Below are positions 16,495-25,539 of a DNA stretch of 64,000 nt, piece after piece. The translations under genes and the position numbers were made by a program. The stretch's first letter is position 1. Every line of letters begins with the position of its first letter. The DNA is from JAIOPA01 sp964655175 (GTDB lineage: Bacteria > Eisenbacteria > RBG-16-71-46). The notes under the pieces are model-generated. The model had not been told where the DNA came from, did no database searches, and worked only from the letters and a program-made list of their open reading frames with translations. The stretch spans positions 1 to 64,000 of the forward strand of contig CAZZLY010000004.1 of NCBI GenBank assembly GCA_964655175.1, in the 5' to 3' direction.

Positions 16495-17445
16495 ATGACC
16501 CACGCCCTCGTCACCGGCGCCGCCGGCTTCATCGGATCCACGCTCACCGACCGTCTGCTCGCGGACGGCGTGCGCGTGACCGGCGTGGACCTGTTCACCG
16601 ACTACTACGATCCGGCACTCAAGCGGCGGAACCTCGAGGGCGCGCTCAAGCACCCGTCGTTCCGGTTGCTCGAGCTCGATCTGGGGGCGGCCGATCTCGC
16701 AGGGCTGCCCGAGGTGGACGTGGTGTTCCATCAGGCGGCGCAGCCCGGCGTGCGCGCGTCGTGGGGGCGCGAGTTCGCGGCCTACACGCACCACAACGTG
16801 CTCGCGACGCAGCGGTTGCTCGAGCGCTACCGGCAGTCGAAGCTGGAGCGGTTCGTGTACGCGAGTTCGTCGAGCGTGTACGGCGACGCCGAGAGCTACC
16901 CGACGCCCGAGTCCGCGCTGCCGCGACCGTTCTCGCCCTACGGCGTGACCAAGCTGGCCGGCGAGCATCTGGTGCTGCTGTACGGACGCAACTTCGGCCT
17001 GCCGGTGGCGGCGCTGCGCTACTTCACGGTGTACGGGCCCCGGCAGCGTCCCGACATGGCGTTCCATCGTTTCTGTCGGGCGATGCTCCAGGGCGAGCCG
17101 ATCGCGGTGTACGGCGACGGCAAGCAGTCGCGCGACTTCACGTTCATCGCCGACGCCATCGAGGCGAACGTGCGCGCGTGGCGCCGCGCCGCGCCGCAGG
17201 GCGTGTACAACATCGGCGGCGGTTCGCAGGTCGAGGTGCTCGAGGCCATCCGGTTGCTCGAGGAGCGCCTGGGCGTCAAGGCGCAGCTGCGATTCGAGGA
17301 GCGCCCGCCGGGGGACCCGCTGCGCACGCGTGCCGATTCGGCGCGTCTGGCGGCCGACCTGGACTACACCACCACGGTGAGCATCGGCGACGGTCTGGCC
17401 GCGGAAGCCGAGTGGGCGCGCACGCTGTACGGAGGTGCCCGATGA
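16495..17445 (+). CDS. NAD-dependent sugar epimerase (UDP-glucuronate/UDP-glucose 4-epimerase-like)
   Basis: The 316-residue short-chain dehydrogenase has the NAD-binding GAAGFIGS near the N-terminus, the catalytic Ser in YASSSSVYG and the Tyr-x3-Lys pair in SPYGVTK. LFTDYYDPALKRRNL close to the start is typical of UDP-glucuronate 4-epimerases. It would supply an epimerised nucleotide sugar to the neighbouring glycosyltransferases. ATG 16495 lies four bases after the DUF2723 stop. Confidence 0.88.
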   Translation: MTHALVTGAAGFIGSTLTDRLLADGVRVTGVDLFTDYYDPALKRRNLEGALKHPSFRLLELDLGAADLAGLPEVDVVFHQAAQPGVRASWGREFAAYTHHNVLATQRLLERYRQSKLERFVYASSSSVYGDAESYPTPESALPRPFSPYGVTKLAGEHLVLLYGRNFGLPVAALRYFTVYGPRQRPDMAFHRFCRAMLQGEPIAVYGDGKQSRDFTFIADAIEANVRAWRRAAPQGVYNIGGGSQVEVLEAIRLLEERLGVKAQLRFEERPPGDPLRTRADSARLAADLDYTTTVSIGDGLAAEAEWARTLYGGAR

Positions 17446-18383
17446 GCGAGCCGCGCCTGTCCGCGGTCGTCCCCGCCTACAACGAGGCGGAGAGCCTGCC
17501 CGAGCTGCATCGTGAGCTGTGCGCGGCGCTCGACGCGCTGGGGATGACGTGGGAGATCCTGTACATCGACGACGGCTCGCGCGACGGCACCGACCGCGTG
17601 ATCGAGTCGCTGTGCGCCCAGGAGCCGCGTGCGCGCGGCGTCCTGCTGTCGCGCAACTTCGGCAAGAGCGCGGCGCTCGCGACCGGCTTCAAGCTCGTGC
17701 GCGGCGAGTACGTGTGCACGCTCGACGCCGACCTGCAGGACGACCCCAACGAGCTGCCCAAGCTGTTCGCGGCGCTCGAGGGCGGGCTCGATCTGGTGTC
17801 CGGTTGGAAGGTCAAGCGGCTCGACCCGATCACCAAGCGGCTGCCGAGCAAGCTCTTCAACGCGGTCACGAGTCGGGTCGCGGGCGTGCGCCTGCACGAC
17901 TTCAACTGCGGCTTCAAGCTCTACCGGCGCGAGGTCGTGGACGCGCTCGAGGTGTACGGCGAGCTGCACCGGTTCCTGCCGGCGCTCGCGCACTGGCGCG
18001 GCTTCCGCGTGGGCGAGGTGGGGGTGAACCACCGCGCGCGCCGCTACGGCGTGTCCAAGTTCGGCGCGTCGCGGTTCGTGAACGGGTTCCTCGATCTGCT
18101 CACCGCCGCGTTCATCTCGACCTCGGCGCTCAAGCCGCTGCACGTGTTCGGCCGCATCGGCCTGTTGTTCCTGCTCGCGGGCTTCGGGCTCGGCGGCTGG
18201 TTCGTGGCGCAGTGGCTGCACGGCGATCCACTGCGCGTGCGACCGCTCATGTTGTTCGGGGCCGCTGCGGTGCTGCTGGGCATCCAGTTCATCCTCATGG
18301 GACTGCTCGGCGAGATGATCGCGCACCAGTCGGCGCGCGACGATTACCCGGTGCGGCGTCGCTTCAACCTCGAGCGTCCATGA
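17442..18383 (+). CDS. GT2 polyprenyl-phosphate sugar transferase (GtrB/ArnC-like)
   Basis: The 313-residue protein has an inverting GT2 domain (VVPAYNEAESL, IDDGSRDGT, LDADLQDDP) followed by two C-terminal membrane segments (about 240-262 and 275-298). This matches transferases that put a sugar on undecaprenyl phosphate at the inner membrane for use by GT-C enzymes in the periplasm. GGAGG seven bases ahead of ATG 17442 and a 4-bp overlap with the epimerase suggest coupled production of donor and transferase. Confidence 0.9.
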   Translation: MSEPRLSAVVPAYNEAESLPELHRELCAALDALGMTWEILYIDDGSRDGTDRVIESLCAQEPRARGVLLSRNFGKSAALATGFKLVRGEYVCTLDADLQDDPNELPKLFAALEGGLDLVSGWKVKRLDPITKRLPSKLFNAVTSRVAGVRLHDFNCGFKLYRREVVDALEVYGELHRFLPALAHWRGFRVGEVGVNHRARRYGVSKFGASRFVNGFLDLLTAAFISTSALKPLHVFGRIGLLFLLAGFGLGGWFVAQWLHGDPLRVRPLMLFGAAAVLLGIQFILMGLLGEMIAHQSARDDYPVRRRFNLERP

Positions 18384-19069
18384 AGGCGTTCGTCCTGGCG
18401 GGTGGCCTCGGCACGCGGTTGCGGCCCCGGTTCGGGGACACGCCCAAGCCGTTGGCGCCCCTCGGTGGCCAGCCGTTCCTGGTGCGCCAGCTCGCGGTGC
18501 TCGCGGGCCACGGCGTGCGACACGCGGTGATCCTGGCCGGGCACGGTGCGGCGCAGCTGCAGGCCGAACTCGGTGACGCGGCCTCGGGCGTGACGCTCGC
18601 GTGGTCGGTCGAGCCCGAGCCCATGGGCACCGGTGGCGCGCTCAAGTGGGCCGAGCGGCACGTCGACGGCCCGGTGCTCGTCGTCAACGGCGACACGCTC
18701 GCCGACGGCGACCCGTGGGCGGTCGAGCGGGATCGCTGGGAGCGCGGTGCGATCGGCGCCGTCGCCCTGTACGAGGTGCCCGATGCGCGCTCGCGCGGCC
18801 GCGTCGAGGTGGGGGCCGACGATCGCATCGCGCGCTTCACCGAGAAGGACGACGCGTGGCACGGCGCCGCGTGGGTCAACGGTGGGGTGTACGCGTTCGC
18901 GCCCGCGCTGTGGCGGTTCCTGCCCGAGGGCGCCAGCTCGCTCGAGCGCGACGTGCTGCCCGGGCTCGCAGCGGCGGGTCGCCTGCACGGACGCCGTTGC
19001 ACGGGGACGTTCTGGGACATCGGCACGCCCGAGGATTTCGAGCGCGCCGAACGGGAGCTGGCACGATGA
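18380..19069 (+). CDS. hddC: Heptose-1-phosphate guanylyltransferase-like nucleotidyltransferase
   Basis: The 229-residue protein has the sugar-nucleotidyltransferase signature AGGLGTRLRP with TPKPL, the metal Asp in VVNGDT and the product-side FWDIGTPEDF. The short length without a left-handed helix domain fits the HddC branch, which makes GDP-D-glycero-alpha-D-manno-heptose. The next gene is the matching HddA kinase, which strengthens the call. Mannose- or glucose-1-phosphate specificity is the alternative. ATG overlaps the upstream stop by 4 bp. Confidence 0.75.
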   Translation: MKAFVLAGGLGTRLRPRFGDTPKPLAPLGGQPFLVRQLAVLAGHGVRHAVILAGHGAAQLQAELGDAASGVTLAWSVEPEPMGTGGALKWAERHVDGPVLVVNGDTLADGDPWAVERDRWERGAIGAVALYEVPDARSRGRVEVGADDRIARFTEKDDAWHGAAWVNGGVYAFAPALWRFLPEGASSLERDVLPGLAAAGRLHGRRCTGTFWDIGTPEDFERAERELAR

Positions 19070-20097
19070 AGACCGACATCCGTTACTACCGCGCGCGCGC
19101 GCCGCTGCGTCTGTCGTTCTGCGGCGGCGGCACCGACGTCTCGCCGTACCCCGAGGAGCACGGCGGCTGCGTGCTGTCGGCGACGATCAATCACTACGCC
19201 TACGCCTCGCTGCGCCCGCGCCGCGACTCGCGATTGACGCTCGCCTCGCTCGACTACGACGTCGTCGCCAAGTACGCGCACGCGCGTCGCGTCAAGTTCG
19301 ACGGCCAGCTCGATCTGCTCAAGGCGGCGGTCAAGGCGCTCAAGGTGAAGCGCGGCGCCGACCTGTGGACGCACTCCGACGCGCCCCCGGGCTCGGGCCT
19401 CGGGGCCTCGAGCACGCTCATGGTGGCGTTGCTCGCGGTGCTGCGCGAGTGGCTCAAGCTGGATCTGTCGGCCTACGACATGGCCGAACTGGCCTACCGC
19501 GTCGAGCGTCAGGACCTGAAGCTCGCGGGCGGCCGACAGGATCAGTACGCGGCCTCGTTCGGTGGCTTCAACTACATCGAGTTCGACGCGCAGGGCACGG
19601 TGGTCACGCCGCTGCGCCTGCGGCGCGAGACGCTCGAGGAGCTCGAGTACCGCCTGCTGCTCTGCTACATGGGGCAGACGCGGCAGAGCGCCAAGATCAT
19701 CGAGCGTCAGACGAAGGGCTACACGAGCGGCCGCAAGAGCACCATCCAGGGCCTGCACGCGCTCAAGGCGCAGACCGCCGAGATGAAGCGCGCGCTGCTG
19801 CTGGGGCACGTGGACGGGTTCGGCGAGCTGTTGCATCAGGCGTGGCTGCACAAGAAGAAGCTCGCGGAGGGCATCTCGACGCCGATCGTCGACAAGATGT
19901 ACGAGGTCGCCCGCAAGGAGGGGGCGCTCGGCGGCAAGATGACCGGCGCCGGCGGTGGCGGCTACTTCCTGTTCCTGACGCGTTTCGACCGTCGTCATCG
20001 CGTGTCGGCCGCACTCGAGAAGCTGGGCGGGCAGGTCGTGCCGTTCCAGTTCGAGTCGCGCGGCGTGCGGTCGTGGTCGGTCGCGCACGAGCGCTGA
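19066..20097 (+). CDS. hddA: D-glycero-alpha-D-manno-heptose-7-phosphate kinase (GHMP family)
   Basis: The 343-residue GHMP kinase begins with RARAPLRLSFCGGGTDVSPY, typical of HddA, and carries the ATP loop PPGSGLGASSTL and motif 3 GGKMTGAGGGGYF. It phosphorylates heptose 7-phosphate at C1 before guanylylation by HddC. Heptose of this series goes into S-layer or lipopolysaccharide glycans. Isomerase and phosphatase genes (gmhA, gmhB) are not in this window. Confidence 0.85.
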   Translation: MKTDIRYYRARAPLRLSFCGGGTDVSPYPEEHGGCVLSATINHYAYASLRPRRDSRLTLASLDYDVVAKYAHARRVKFDGQLDLLKAAVKALKVKRGADLWTHSDAPPGSGLGASSTLMVALLAVLREWLKLDLSAYDMAELAYRVERQDLKLAGGRQDQYAASFGGFNYIEFDAQGTVVTPLRLRRETLEELEYRLLLCYMGQTRQSAKIIERQTKGYTSGRKSTIQGLHALKAQTAEMKRALLLGHVDGFGELLHQAWLHKKKLAEGISTPIVDKMYEVARKEGALGGKMTGAGGGGYFLFLTRFDRRHRVSAALEKLGGQVVPFQFESRGVRSWSVAHER

Positions 20098-20101
20098 CGC
20101 C

Positions 20102-21271
20102 GTGCGCACGCCCCCCGCGGAAGGCACCCGCGAGCGTCGCATCGCGCTCGTGGGCCCGGTGCACCCGTGGCGCGGGGGACTGGCGCAGTATCTGCAGCTG
20201 CTGGGCGAGACGCTGCAGTCGCACGCCGAGGTGCGCGCGGTCACGTTCACGCGGCAGTATCCCGACTTCCTGTTCCCGGGCACGAGCCAGTTCGATGCCG
20301 ACGCGCCGCGACCGCGCTTCCCGACCGAGGCGATGCTCGATTCGATCGGCCCGTGGACCTGGCGGCGCGCCGCCGCGCATCTCGAGCGTTTCGCACCGGG
20401 CGCGGTGATCCTCAAGTGGTGGATGCCGTTCTTCGCGCCGGCGTTCGCGTCCACGGTGGGGCCGCTGCGCAAGCGCGGCACGCGCGTGATCCTGGTGTGC
20501 GACAACCTCGTGCCGCACGAGCCCAAGCCGTACGACCGCGCGTTCTCGGATTGGATGCTGCGCAACTCGGACGGCTATCTGGTCATGAGCGACTCGGTCG
20601 AGCGCGACCTGGACCGGCTCAAGCCCGGCGCGCCGCGCCGTCGTGTGGCGCATCCGTTCTACGCGCAGTTCGATCGCGGCCGGCACACGCGCGAGTCGGC
20701 GCGCGCGGCACTCGGCCTGACGGGTGAGGTCGCGCTGTTCTTCGGCTACGTGCGCCATTACAAGGGGCTCGACACGCTGCTCACCGCGTGGAAGCAGGTG
20801 CGTGCCGAGCGACCCGGCGCGACCCTCGTGGTCGCGGGCGAGTTCTACGAGAAGCCCGAACTGTACGAGACGCTCGCGCGCGAGGCGGGCGGCGTGCGAC
20901 TGCTCAACCGCTACATCCCCGACGACGAGGTCGAGGCGCTGTTCCGTGCCACCGACGTCACCGTGCTGCCGTACCGTTCGGGCACGCAGAGCGGTGTGAC
21001 GCACGTGGCGTACGCGCTCGGTTCACCCGTCATCGCGACGCAGGTGGGCGGCATCACCGAGACGGTGCACGACGGCTCGACCGGGCTCACCTGCGCGCCC
21101 GAGGACCCGGACGCGTTGGCACGCACGATCGTGCGCTTCTTCGCCGACGACCTGCGCGGCACCATGGCCGGGCCCATCGCGGCGCTGCGCGAGGCGCACT
21201 CGTGGGAGACGCTCGCGCACGAGACGCTGGGACTCATCGACGACCTGCGGCCGGGACGGGGGTGGGCATGA
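20102..21271 (+). CDS. GT4-family glycosyltransferase
   Basis: The 389-residue protein starts with GPVHPWRGGLAQY, a GT4 N-terminal loop, and has FFGYVRHYKGLDTLL and VTVLPYRSGTQSGV in the donor domain. The first Glu of the usual E-x7-E motif is replaced, as in a subset of the family. GTG 20102 follows hddA by four bases. The product is probably cytoplasmic and acts on a lipid-linked glycan. Confidence 0.85.
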   Translation: MRTPPAEGTRERRIALVGPVHPWRGGLAQYLQLLGETLQSHAEVRAVTFTRQYPDFLFPGTSQFDADAPRPRFPTEAMLDSIGPWTWRRAAAHLERFAPGAVILKWWMPFFAPAFASTVGPLRKRGTRVILVCDNLVPHEPKPYDRAFSDWMLRNSDGYLVMSDSVERDLDRLKPGAPRRRVAHPFYAQFDRGRHTRESARAALGLTGEVALFFGYVRHYKGLDTLLTAWKQVRAERPGATLVVAGEFYEKPELYETLAREAGGVRLLNRYIPDDEVEALFRATDVTVLPYRSGTQSGVTHVAYALGSPVIATQVGGITETVHDGSTGLTCAPEDPDALARTIVRFFADDLRGTMAGPIAALREAHSWETLAHETLGLIDDLRPGRGWA

Positions 21272-22812
21272 GCCGCACCGCATGGACGATCGCACTGGCG
21301 GCGTTCCTGACGTTCGCCGTCACCGGCGGCGGTCGCATCGTGGGCAGCGACGAGGTGACCATGTTCACGCTCGCGCGCACGATGCTGCACGGCGGCCTCG
21401 CGGTGCCCGAGGGCGCCACGCTGCAGGGCCCCGACGGCCGCTTCTACAGCAAGAACACCGCCGGACAGGCCGTGCTCGCGATGCCGCTCGTGGCGTTGGG
21501 CGACGGGGCGGCCGCTGCCGCCGGCTTCGCGGGCGAGCGGCGCGAACTCGCGGCGCGGTTCGTGGCGTCGTTCTTCAACGCGTTCGTGGCGGCGCTGCTG
21601 CTCGCGGTGCTGTACGACGCGTTGCGTCGTCTGCGCGTGAACGTGGCCGCCGCGTTCGCCGCCACGGTGCTGTGCGGCTTCACGACGCCGCTCTGGGTGT
21701 ACGCCAAGAGCTTCATGGCCGAACCGCTCGAGGCGCTGGGACTGCTGCTCGCGCTCACCGGTGCGGCGAGCGCGGGGGCGGCCCCGTCGCCGATCGAGAC
21801 GCGCGCGGGCGAGCGGCGCGCGGCCCTGGGCGTGTTCCTCGCGATCTCGGCCAAGTTGGGCGTGGCGCCGCTCGCGCTTTTCTGCCTGACGGCCGCCGGG
21901 TTCAAGCGACCGCGTGCCTGGGTGCTGCCGATCGTCGGCGTGGGGTTGGCGCTCGCGGTCCATGCGCTCTACAACGCGGCCCGGTTCGGGACCCCGTTCG
22001 AGACCGGTTACGGCGCGCAGGCGTCGGCGAGCGCGTTCACGACGCCGCTGCTGGTGGGCCTGTACGGACTGCTGCTGTCGTCGGGCAAGGGTGTGGCGTG
22101 GTTCGCGCCGGCGCTGTGGCTCGCGCCCTGGGGCGTGGCCGCCATGGTGAGGTCGCGTCAGCACTCCGACGCCGCACGCCGCGGCGACGACGTGCGCCGC
22201 GCGGCGTTCGCGCTGCTCGCGGCGTGGGCCGTGGGGCTGTTCCTGTACGGCCGCTTCCAGCACTGGGGCGGCGACGGCTCGTGGGGGCCGCGCTATCTCG
22301 TGCCGCTGCTGCCACTGGCGTTCCTCGCGGTGGGCTTCGCGCTCGAGGGCGCCTCGCGCGTGCGCCGTCGCCTCGCGTGGGCGCTCGCGGCGCTCGGGTT
22401 CGTCGTCACGCTCGGGGGCGTGGGCATCTACTTCGGTGCGCAGATGCGCGAGGCGGGGGACTACCCGTACACGCTCGCGCTCGAGGATCCGCACTTCATG
22501 GAGGCGAGCCACTGGAACCCGCGCTACACGCCGATCGCGGGCCACTGGCGCATGCTGTCGCGCAACGTCGGCGAGCATCTGCGCGGCGAGGCCCCGGTGC
22601 TGGGTGAGAAGGGCACGCCCGACCCGCGCACCGGGATCTCGCCCGAGGAGCAGCGCACGCTGCTGCATGCGATCGACGTGTGGTGGCTGTACGCGGGTTA
22701 CGCCGGCCTCGCGCGCGGGCCGCTGTTCGCGGTGGCGTTGCTGCTCGCGGGGGCGGCGGTGTGGGCGTGGACCCGGGCGTGGCGCGTCGCGCGCGCGGAG
22801 TCGCGCGCATGA
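21268..22812 (+). CDS. Polytopic membrane protein, GT-C glycosyltransferase-like
   Basis: The 514-residue protein has about ten hydrophobic segments and an acidic pair in the first periplasmic loop (GSDEVTMF), the position of the catalytic carboxylates in GT-C enzymes of the ArnT/PMT class. It also has WGGDGSWGPRYLVPLLP before the last membrane block, a motif shared by many bacterial proteins of this type. Donor would be a polyprenyl-phosphate sugar. ATG overlaps the previous stop by 4 bp. Confidence 0.72.
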   Translation: MSRTAWTIALAAFLTFAVTGGGRIVGSDEVTMFTLARTMLHGGLAVPEGATLQGPDGRFYSKNTAGQAVLAMPLVALGDGAAAAAGFAGERRELAARFVASFFNAFVAALLLAVLYDALRRLRVNVAAAFAATVLCGFTTPLWVYAKSFMAEPLEALGLLLALTGAASAGAAPSPIETRAGERRAALGVFLAISAKLGVAPLALFCLTAAGFKRPRAWVLPIVGVGLALAVHALYNAARFGTPFETGYGAQASASAFTTPLLVGLYGLLLSSGKGVAWFAPALWLAPWGVAAMVRSRQHSDAARRGDDVRRAAFALLAAWAVGLFLYGRFQHWGGDGSWGPRYLVPLLPLAFLAVGFALEGASRVRRRLAWALAALGFVVTLGGVGIYFGAQMREAGDYPYTLALEDPHFMEASHWNPRYTPIAGHWRMLSRNVGEHLRGEAPVLGEKGTPDPRTGISPEEQRTLLHAIDVWWLYAGYAGLARGPLFAVALLLAGAAVWAWTRAWRVARAESRA

Positions 22813-23720
22813 GCACGCTGGCGATCGTGGTGCTGTCGTGGAACGGACTCGCGCTCACGCGCGACACGCTCGCGTCGCTCGCGGCCTGTCGCCTGCCCGA
22901 GGGCTGGCGCCTGCACACGATCGTGGTGGACAACGCCTCGCACGACGGTTCGCCCGCCATGGTCGCGCGCGAGTTCCCCGACGTCGAGGTGATCGCGTTG
23001 TCCGAGAACCGGCGCTTCGCGGGCGGGAGCAACGTCGGGGTGGCGCGCGCACTCGAGGCGGGCGCGGACGCGGTCATGCTGCTCAACAACGACGTCGTCG
23101 CGGACCCCGATCTGCTCGTGAAACTGCTCGCGGCGCTCGCCGAGCGCCCGGATGCGGGCGCGGTGGCGCCGCTCATCTATCATGCGCCGCCGAGCGACTC
23201 GATCTGGTACGCCGGCGGCGTGTGCCGGCCCGCGTGGGCCCACAGCGCGCACCGCGCGATCCGCCAGCGCGACCGGGGGCGGTTCCGTTCGCTCGAGGAG
23301 ACGGGCTACCTGACCGGTTGCTGCCTGCTCGCCACCGCGGCCGCCTGGCGGACGGTGGGGCTGCTCGACGAGCGCTACTTCATCTACGCCGAGGATGCCG
23401 ACTGGTGTCTGCGGGCGCGTGCGGCCGGTTATCGTCTGCTGTTCGTGCCGACGGCGCGGCTGTGGCATCGCGTGAGTGCGAGTTCCGGAGGGGCGATGAA
23501 TCCGTGGAAGGTGTACCAGCGGCTGCGCGCGAACCTCGTGCTGTGGTCGCGCCATGCGCGTGGGTGGGGTCGTCTCACGTGGTTGCCGTCGCTGCTCGCG
23601 CAGCAGACCGCGTTCGCGTTGCTGATGCTCGTCCGCGGGCAGGCGGCCGCCGCACTCGCCGTGCCGCGCGCGCTCCTCGATGCACTGCTCGAACGCGATC
23701 CGGCGGAGGTGCGGCTGTGA
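22809..23720 (+). CDS. GT2-family glycosyltransferase (rhamnosyltransferase-like)
   Basis: The 303-residue protein has VVLSWNGLALTRDTL, VVDNASHDGS, LLNNDV (the metal-binding position) and YAEDADWCLRARAAGY, the signature of the WbbL/RfbF group of inverting transferases that often add deoxyhexoses. A C-terminal helix about 265-285 is hydrophobic and may be membrane-bound. ATG overlaps the GT-C stop by 4 bp. Confidence 0.88.
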   Translation: MSTLAIVVLSWNGLALTRDTLASLAACRLPEGWRLHTIVVDNASHDGSPAMVAREFPDVEVIALSENRRFAGGSNVGVARALEAGADAVMLLNNDVVADPDLLVKLLAALAERPDAGAVAPLIYHAPPSDSIWYAGGVCRPAWAHSAHRAIRQRDRGRFRSLEETGYLTGCCLLATAAAWRTVGLLDERYFIYAEDADWCLRARAAGYRLLFVPTARLWHRVSASSGGAMNPWKVYQRLRANLVLWSRHARGWGRLTWLPSLLAQQTAFALLMLVRGQAAAALAVPRALLDALLERDPAEVRL

Positions 23721-24529
23721 GTCTGCGCGCCGACAAGCCGGTCCGTGGGACGCACGAGCGTCCGGTGTTCCTGCGCGAGGTGATCGCGGCGCTGCCCGCG
23801 GGCGCGCGCGTGCTCGATGCGGGCTGCGGCCCGGGTTCGTGGCCGTACGCGTTGCGCGACGACCTCGACGTGACGGGCTTCGACATCAAGTTCCCGCCGG
23901 GGCCGCCGCCGCGCAACGCGCGCACGCGCGTCTTCCGTGGCGACCTGGCGCGCCTGCCGCTGCGTGACGGGCTGTTCGACCTCACGGTGTGTCACTACGT
24001 GCTCGAACACGTCAGCGAGCTCGAGGCGTGCTGCGACGAACTGGCGCGCGTGACGCGACCCGGTGGGCAGTTGTACCTGTCCGTGCCGCGCGCGGCCGCG
24101 TTCGATGATCGCCTGTACCGCTTCGCGGGCTACTTCGCCAAGTACGCCCTGTTCAAGTTCAAGAAGCGCGTCGAGCACCAGCAGCGGTTCGACTTCCACA
24201 CCGTGATCGACCTGTTCTACGCGCGCGGCCTGCGACTGACCGCCACCGCGCGCGTGCCGGCGGGCTTCAGCTGGATGAACGATCGCCGCACCAAGCCGCT
24301 GCAGGCCGCGTTCACCGACACGCTCGCGGCGCTGCATCGCGCGTTCGGTCTCGATCTGGCGGCCGACGCCAACTTCGTGCTCACGTTCGAGAAGGTGGGC
24401 GAGGTGGGCTGGCGCAAGGTGACGCACGTGTGCCGCGAGTGCGGGGAGCACTCGGTCGTGAGCGGGGACGGCACCACGTGGGACTGCCCGTACTGCCACA
24501 AGCCCAACCCGTTCGGGCGTCCGCGCTGA
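23717..24529 (+). CDS. SAM-dependent methyltransferase with C-terminal zinc ribbon
   Basis: The 270-residue protein has motif I VLDAGCGPGSWPYAL, an acidic motif II (GFDIKF) and HYVLEHVSELE. The last 30 residues add a zinc-ribbon pair, CRECGE and CPYC, spaced about 20 residues apart, not normal for sugar methyltransferases. It may bind a protein or nucleic acid partner. GTG start with a 4-bp overlap. The substrate is unknown; the context favours a glycan or its lipid carrier. Confidence 0.82.
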   Translation: MSLRADKPVRGTHERPVFLREVIAALPAGARVLDAGCGPGSWPYALRDDLDVTGFDIKFPPGPPPRNARTRVFRGDLARLPLRDGLFDLTVCHYVLEHVSELEACCDELARVTRPGGQLYLSVPRAAAFDDRLYRFAGYFAKYALFKFKKRVEHQQRFDFHTVIDLFYARGLRLTATARVPAGFSWMNDRRTKPLQAAFTDTLAALHRAFGLDLAADANFVLTFEKVGEVGWRKVTHVCRECGEHSVVSGDGTTWDCPYCHKPNPFGRPR

Positions 24530-25539
24530 TGCGTGTCCTGCACGCACCGTCGGAGATCGCCGGGCAGCCGAGCATCCTCGCGCGCGCCCTGCGCGACCTC
24601 GGGGTCGAGGCGTGGTCGCTCGCGACCAATCCGACGTTCGCGCAGTACCACCCCGACGAGCACCCGCCGCTCGATGCGCAGCCGCTGCTGCCGCGTTATC
24701 TGGGTTACGCCGGGCTCGTCGCCCGACACCTGACGCGGCACGACGTGTTCCACTTCCATTTCGGGCGCACGTTGATCCCGCCGCACAACCTCGACCTGCC
24801 GCTCTACCGCGCGGCGGGCAAGAAGCTCGTGTTCCACTACCACGGCTGCGACGTGCGCGATCGCGCGCACATGCTGGCCACGCATCGCTGGTCCACGTGC
24901 ACCGAGTGCGAGCCGTTCTGCCTGCCCAAGCGCCAGCAGCGCATCCTGGGCGAGGCGCGCGCGCACGCGCACGCGCAGATCGTCTCGACGCCCGACCTGC
25001 TCGAGAGCGTGCCCGACGCCGAGCAGGTGCACGTCGCCGCGTGGCTGCCGGACTACGAACCCGCGCCGTTCCGCGAGACGCCGCGCCTCGTGCTGCACGC
25101 GCCCACGAACCGCCTCATCAAGGGCACGCGCTTCGTCGAGGCGGCGTTCGAGGCGTTGCGCCCGCGATTCCCGGGCGTGGAGTTCCGCACCGTCGAGCGC
25201 CTGCCGTGGCGCGAGCTGCGCGACCTCATGCGCACGTGCGACGTGCTCGTGGATCAGACGTTCATGGGCTGGTACGGCATGGTCGCGGTCGAGGCGATGG
25301 CGCTGGCGCGACCGGCGCTCGCGTATCTGCGGCCCGACTTCGAGTCGCGCGCGACCGGTTGCCCGCTCGTGCGCATCACGGTGGACACCCTCGCCGACGA
25401 ACTGGCGGCGCTGCTGCAGGACGCCCCGCGTCGGCGCGCCCTGGGCGAGGCCGGGCGCGCCTGGGTCGAGCACACGCACGACGCGCACGTCATCGCGCGC
25501 CGACTGGTGGCGCTGTACCAGCGGATCGGGGCCGCATGA
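24529..25539 (+). CDS. GT4-like glycosyltransferase
   Basis: The 336-residue protein begins MRVLHAPSEIAGQP and has VFHFHFGRTLIP, then a Cys-containing stretch (CTECEPFCLP) near residues 124-133. The donor half has GTRFVEAAFEAL and GWYGMVAVEAMALARP, the E-x7-E region in degenerate form. The ATG shares one base with the preceding stop. The cysteine cluster is unusual and may bind metal. Function in glycan assembly is inferred from fold and place. Confidence 0.75.
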   Translation: MRVLHAPSEIAGQPSILARALRDLGVEAWSLATNPTFAQYHPDEHPPLDAQPLLPRYLGYAGLVARHLTRHDVFHFHFGRTLIPPHNLDLPLYRAAGKKLVFHYHGCDVRDRAHMLATHRWSTCTECEPFCLPKRQQRILGEARAHAHAQIVSTPDLLESVPDAEQVHVAAWLPDYEPAPFRETPRLVLHAPTNRLIKGTRFVEAAFEALRPRFPGVEFRTVERLPWRELRDLMRTCDVLVDQTFMGWYGMVAVEAMALARPALAYLRPDFESRATGCPLVRITVDTLADELAALLQDAPRRRALGEAGRAWVEHTHDAHVIARRLVALYQRIGAA

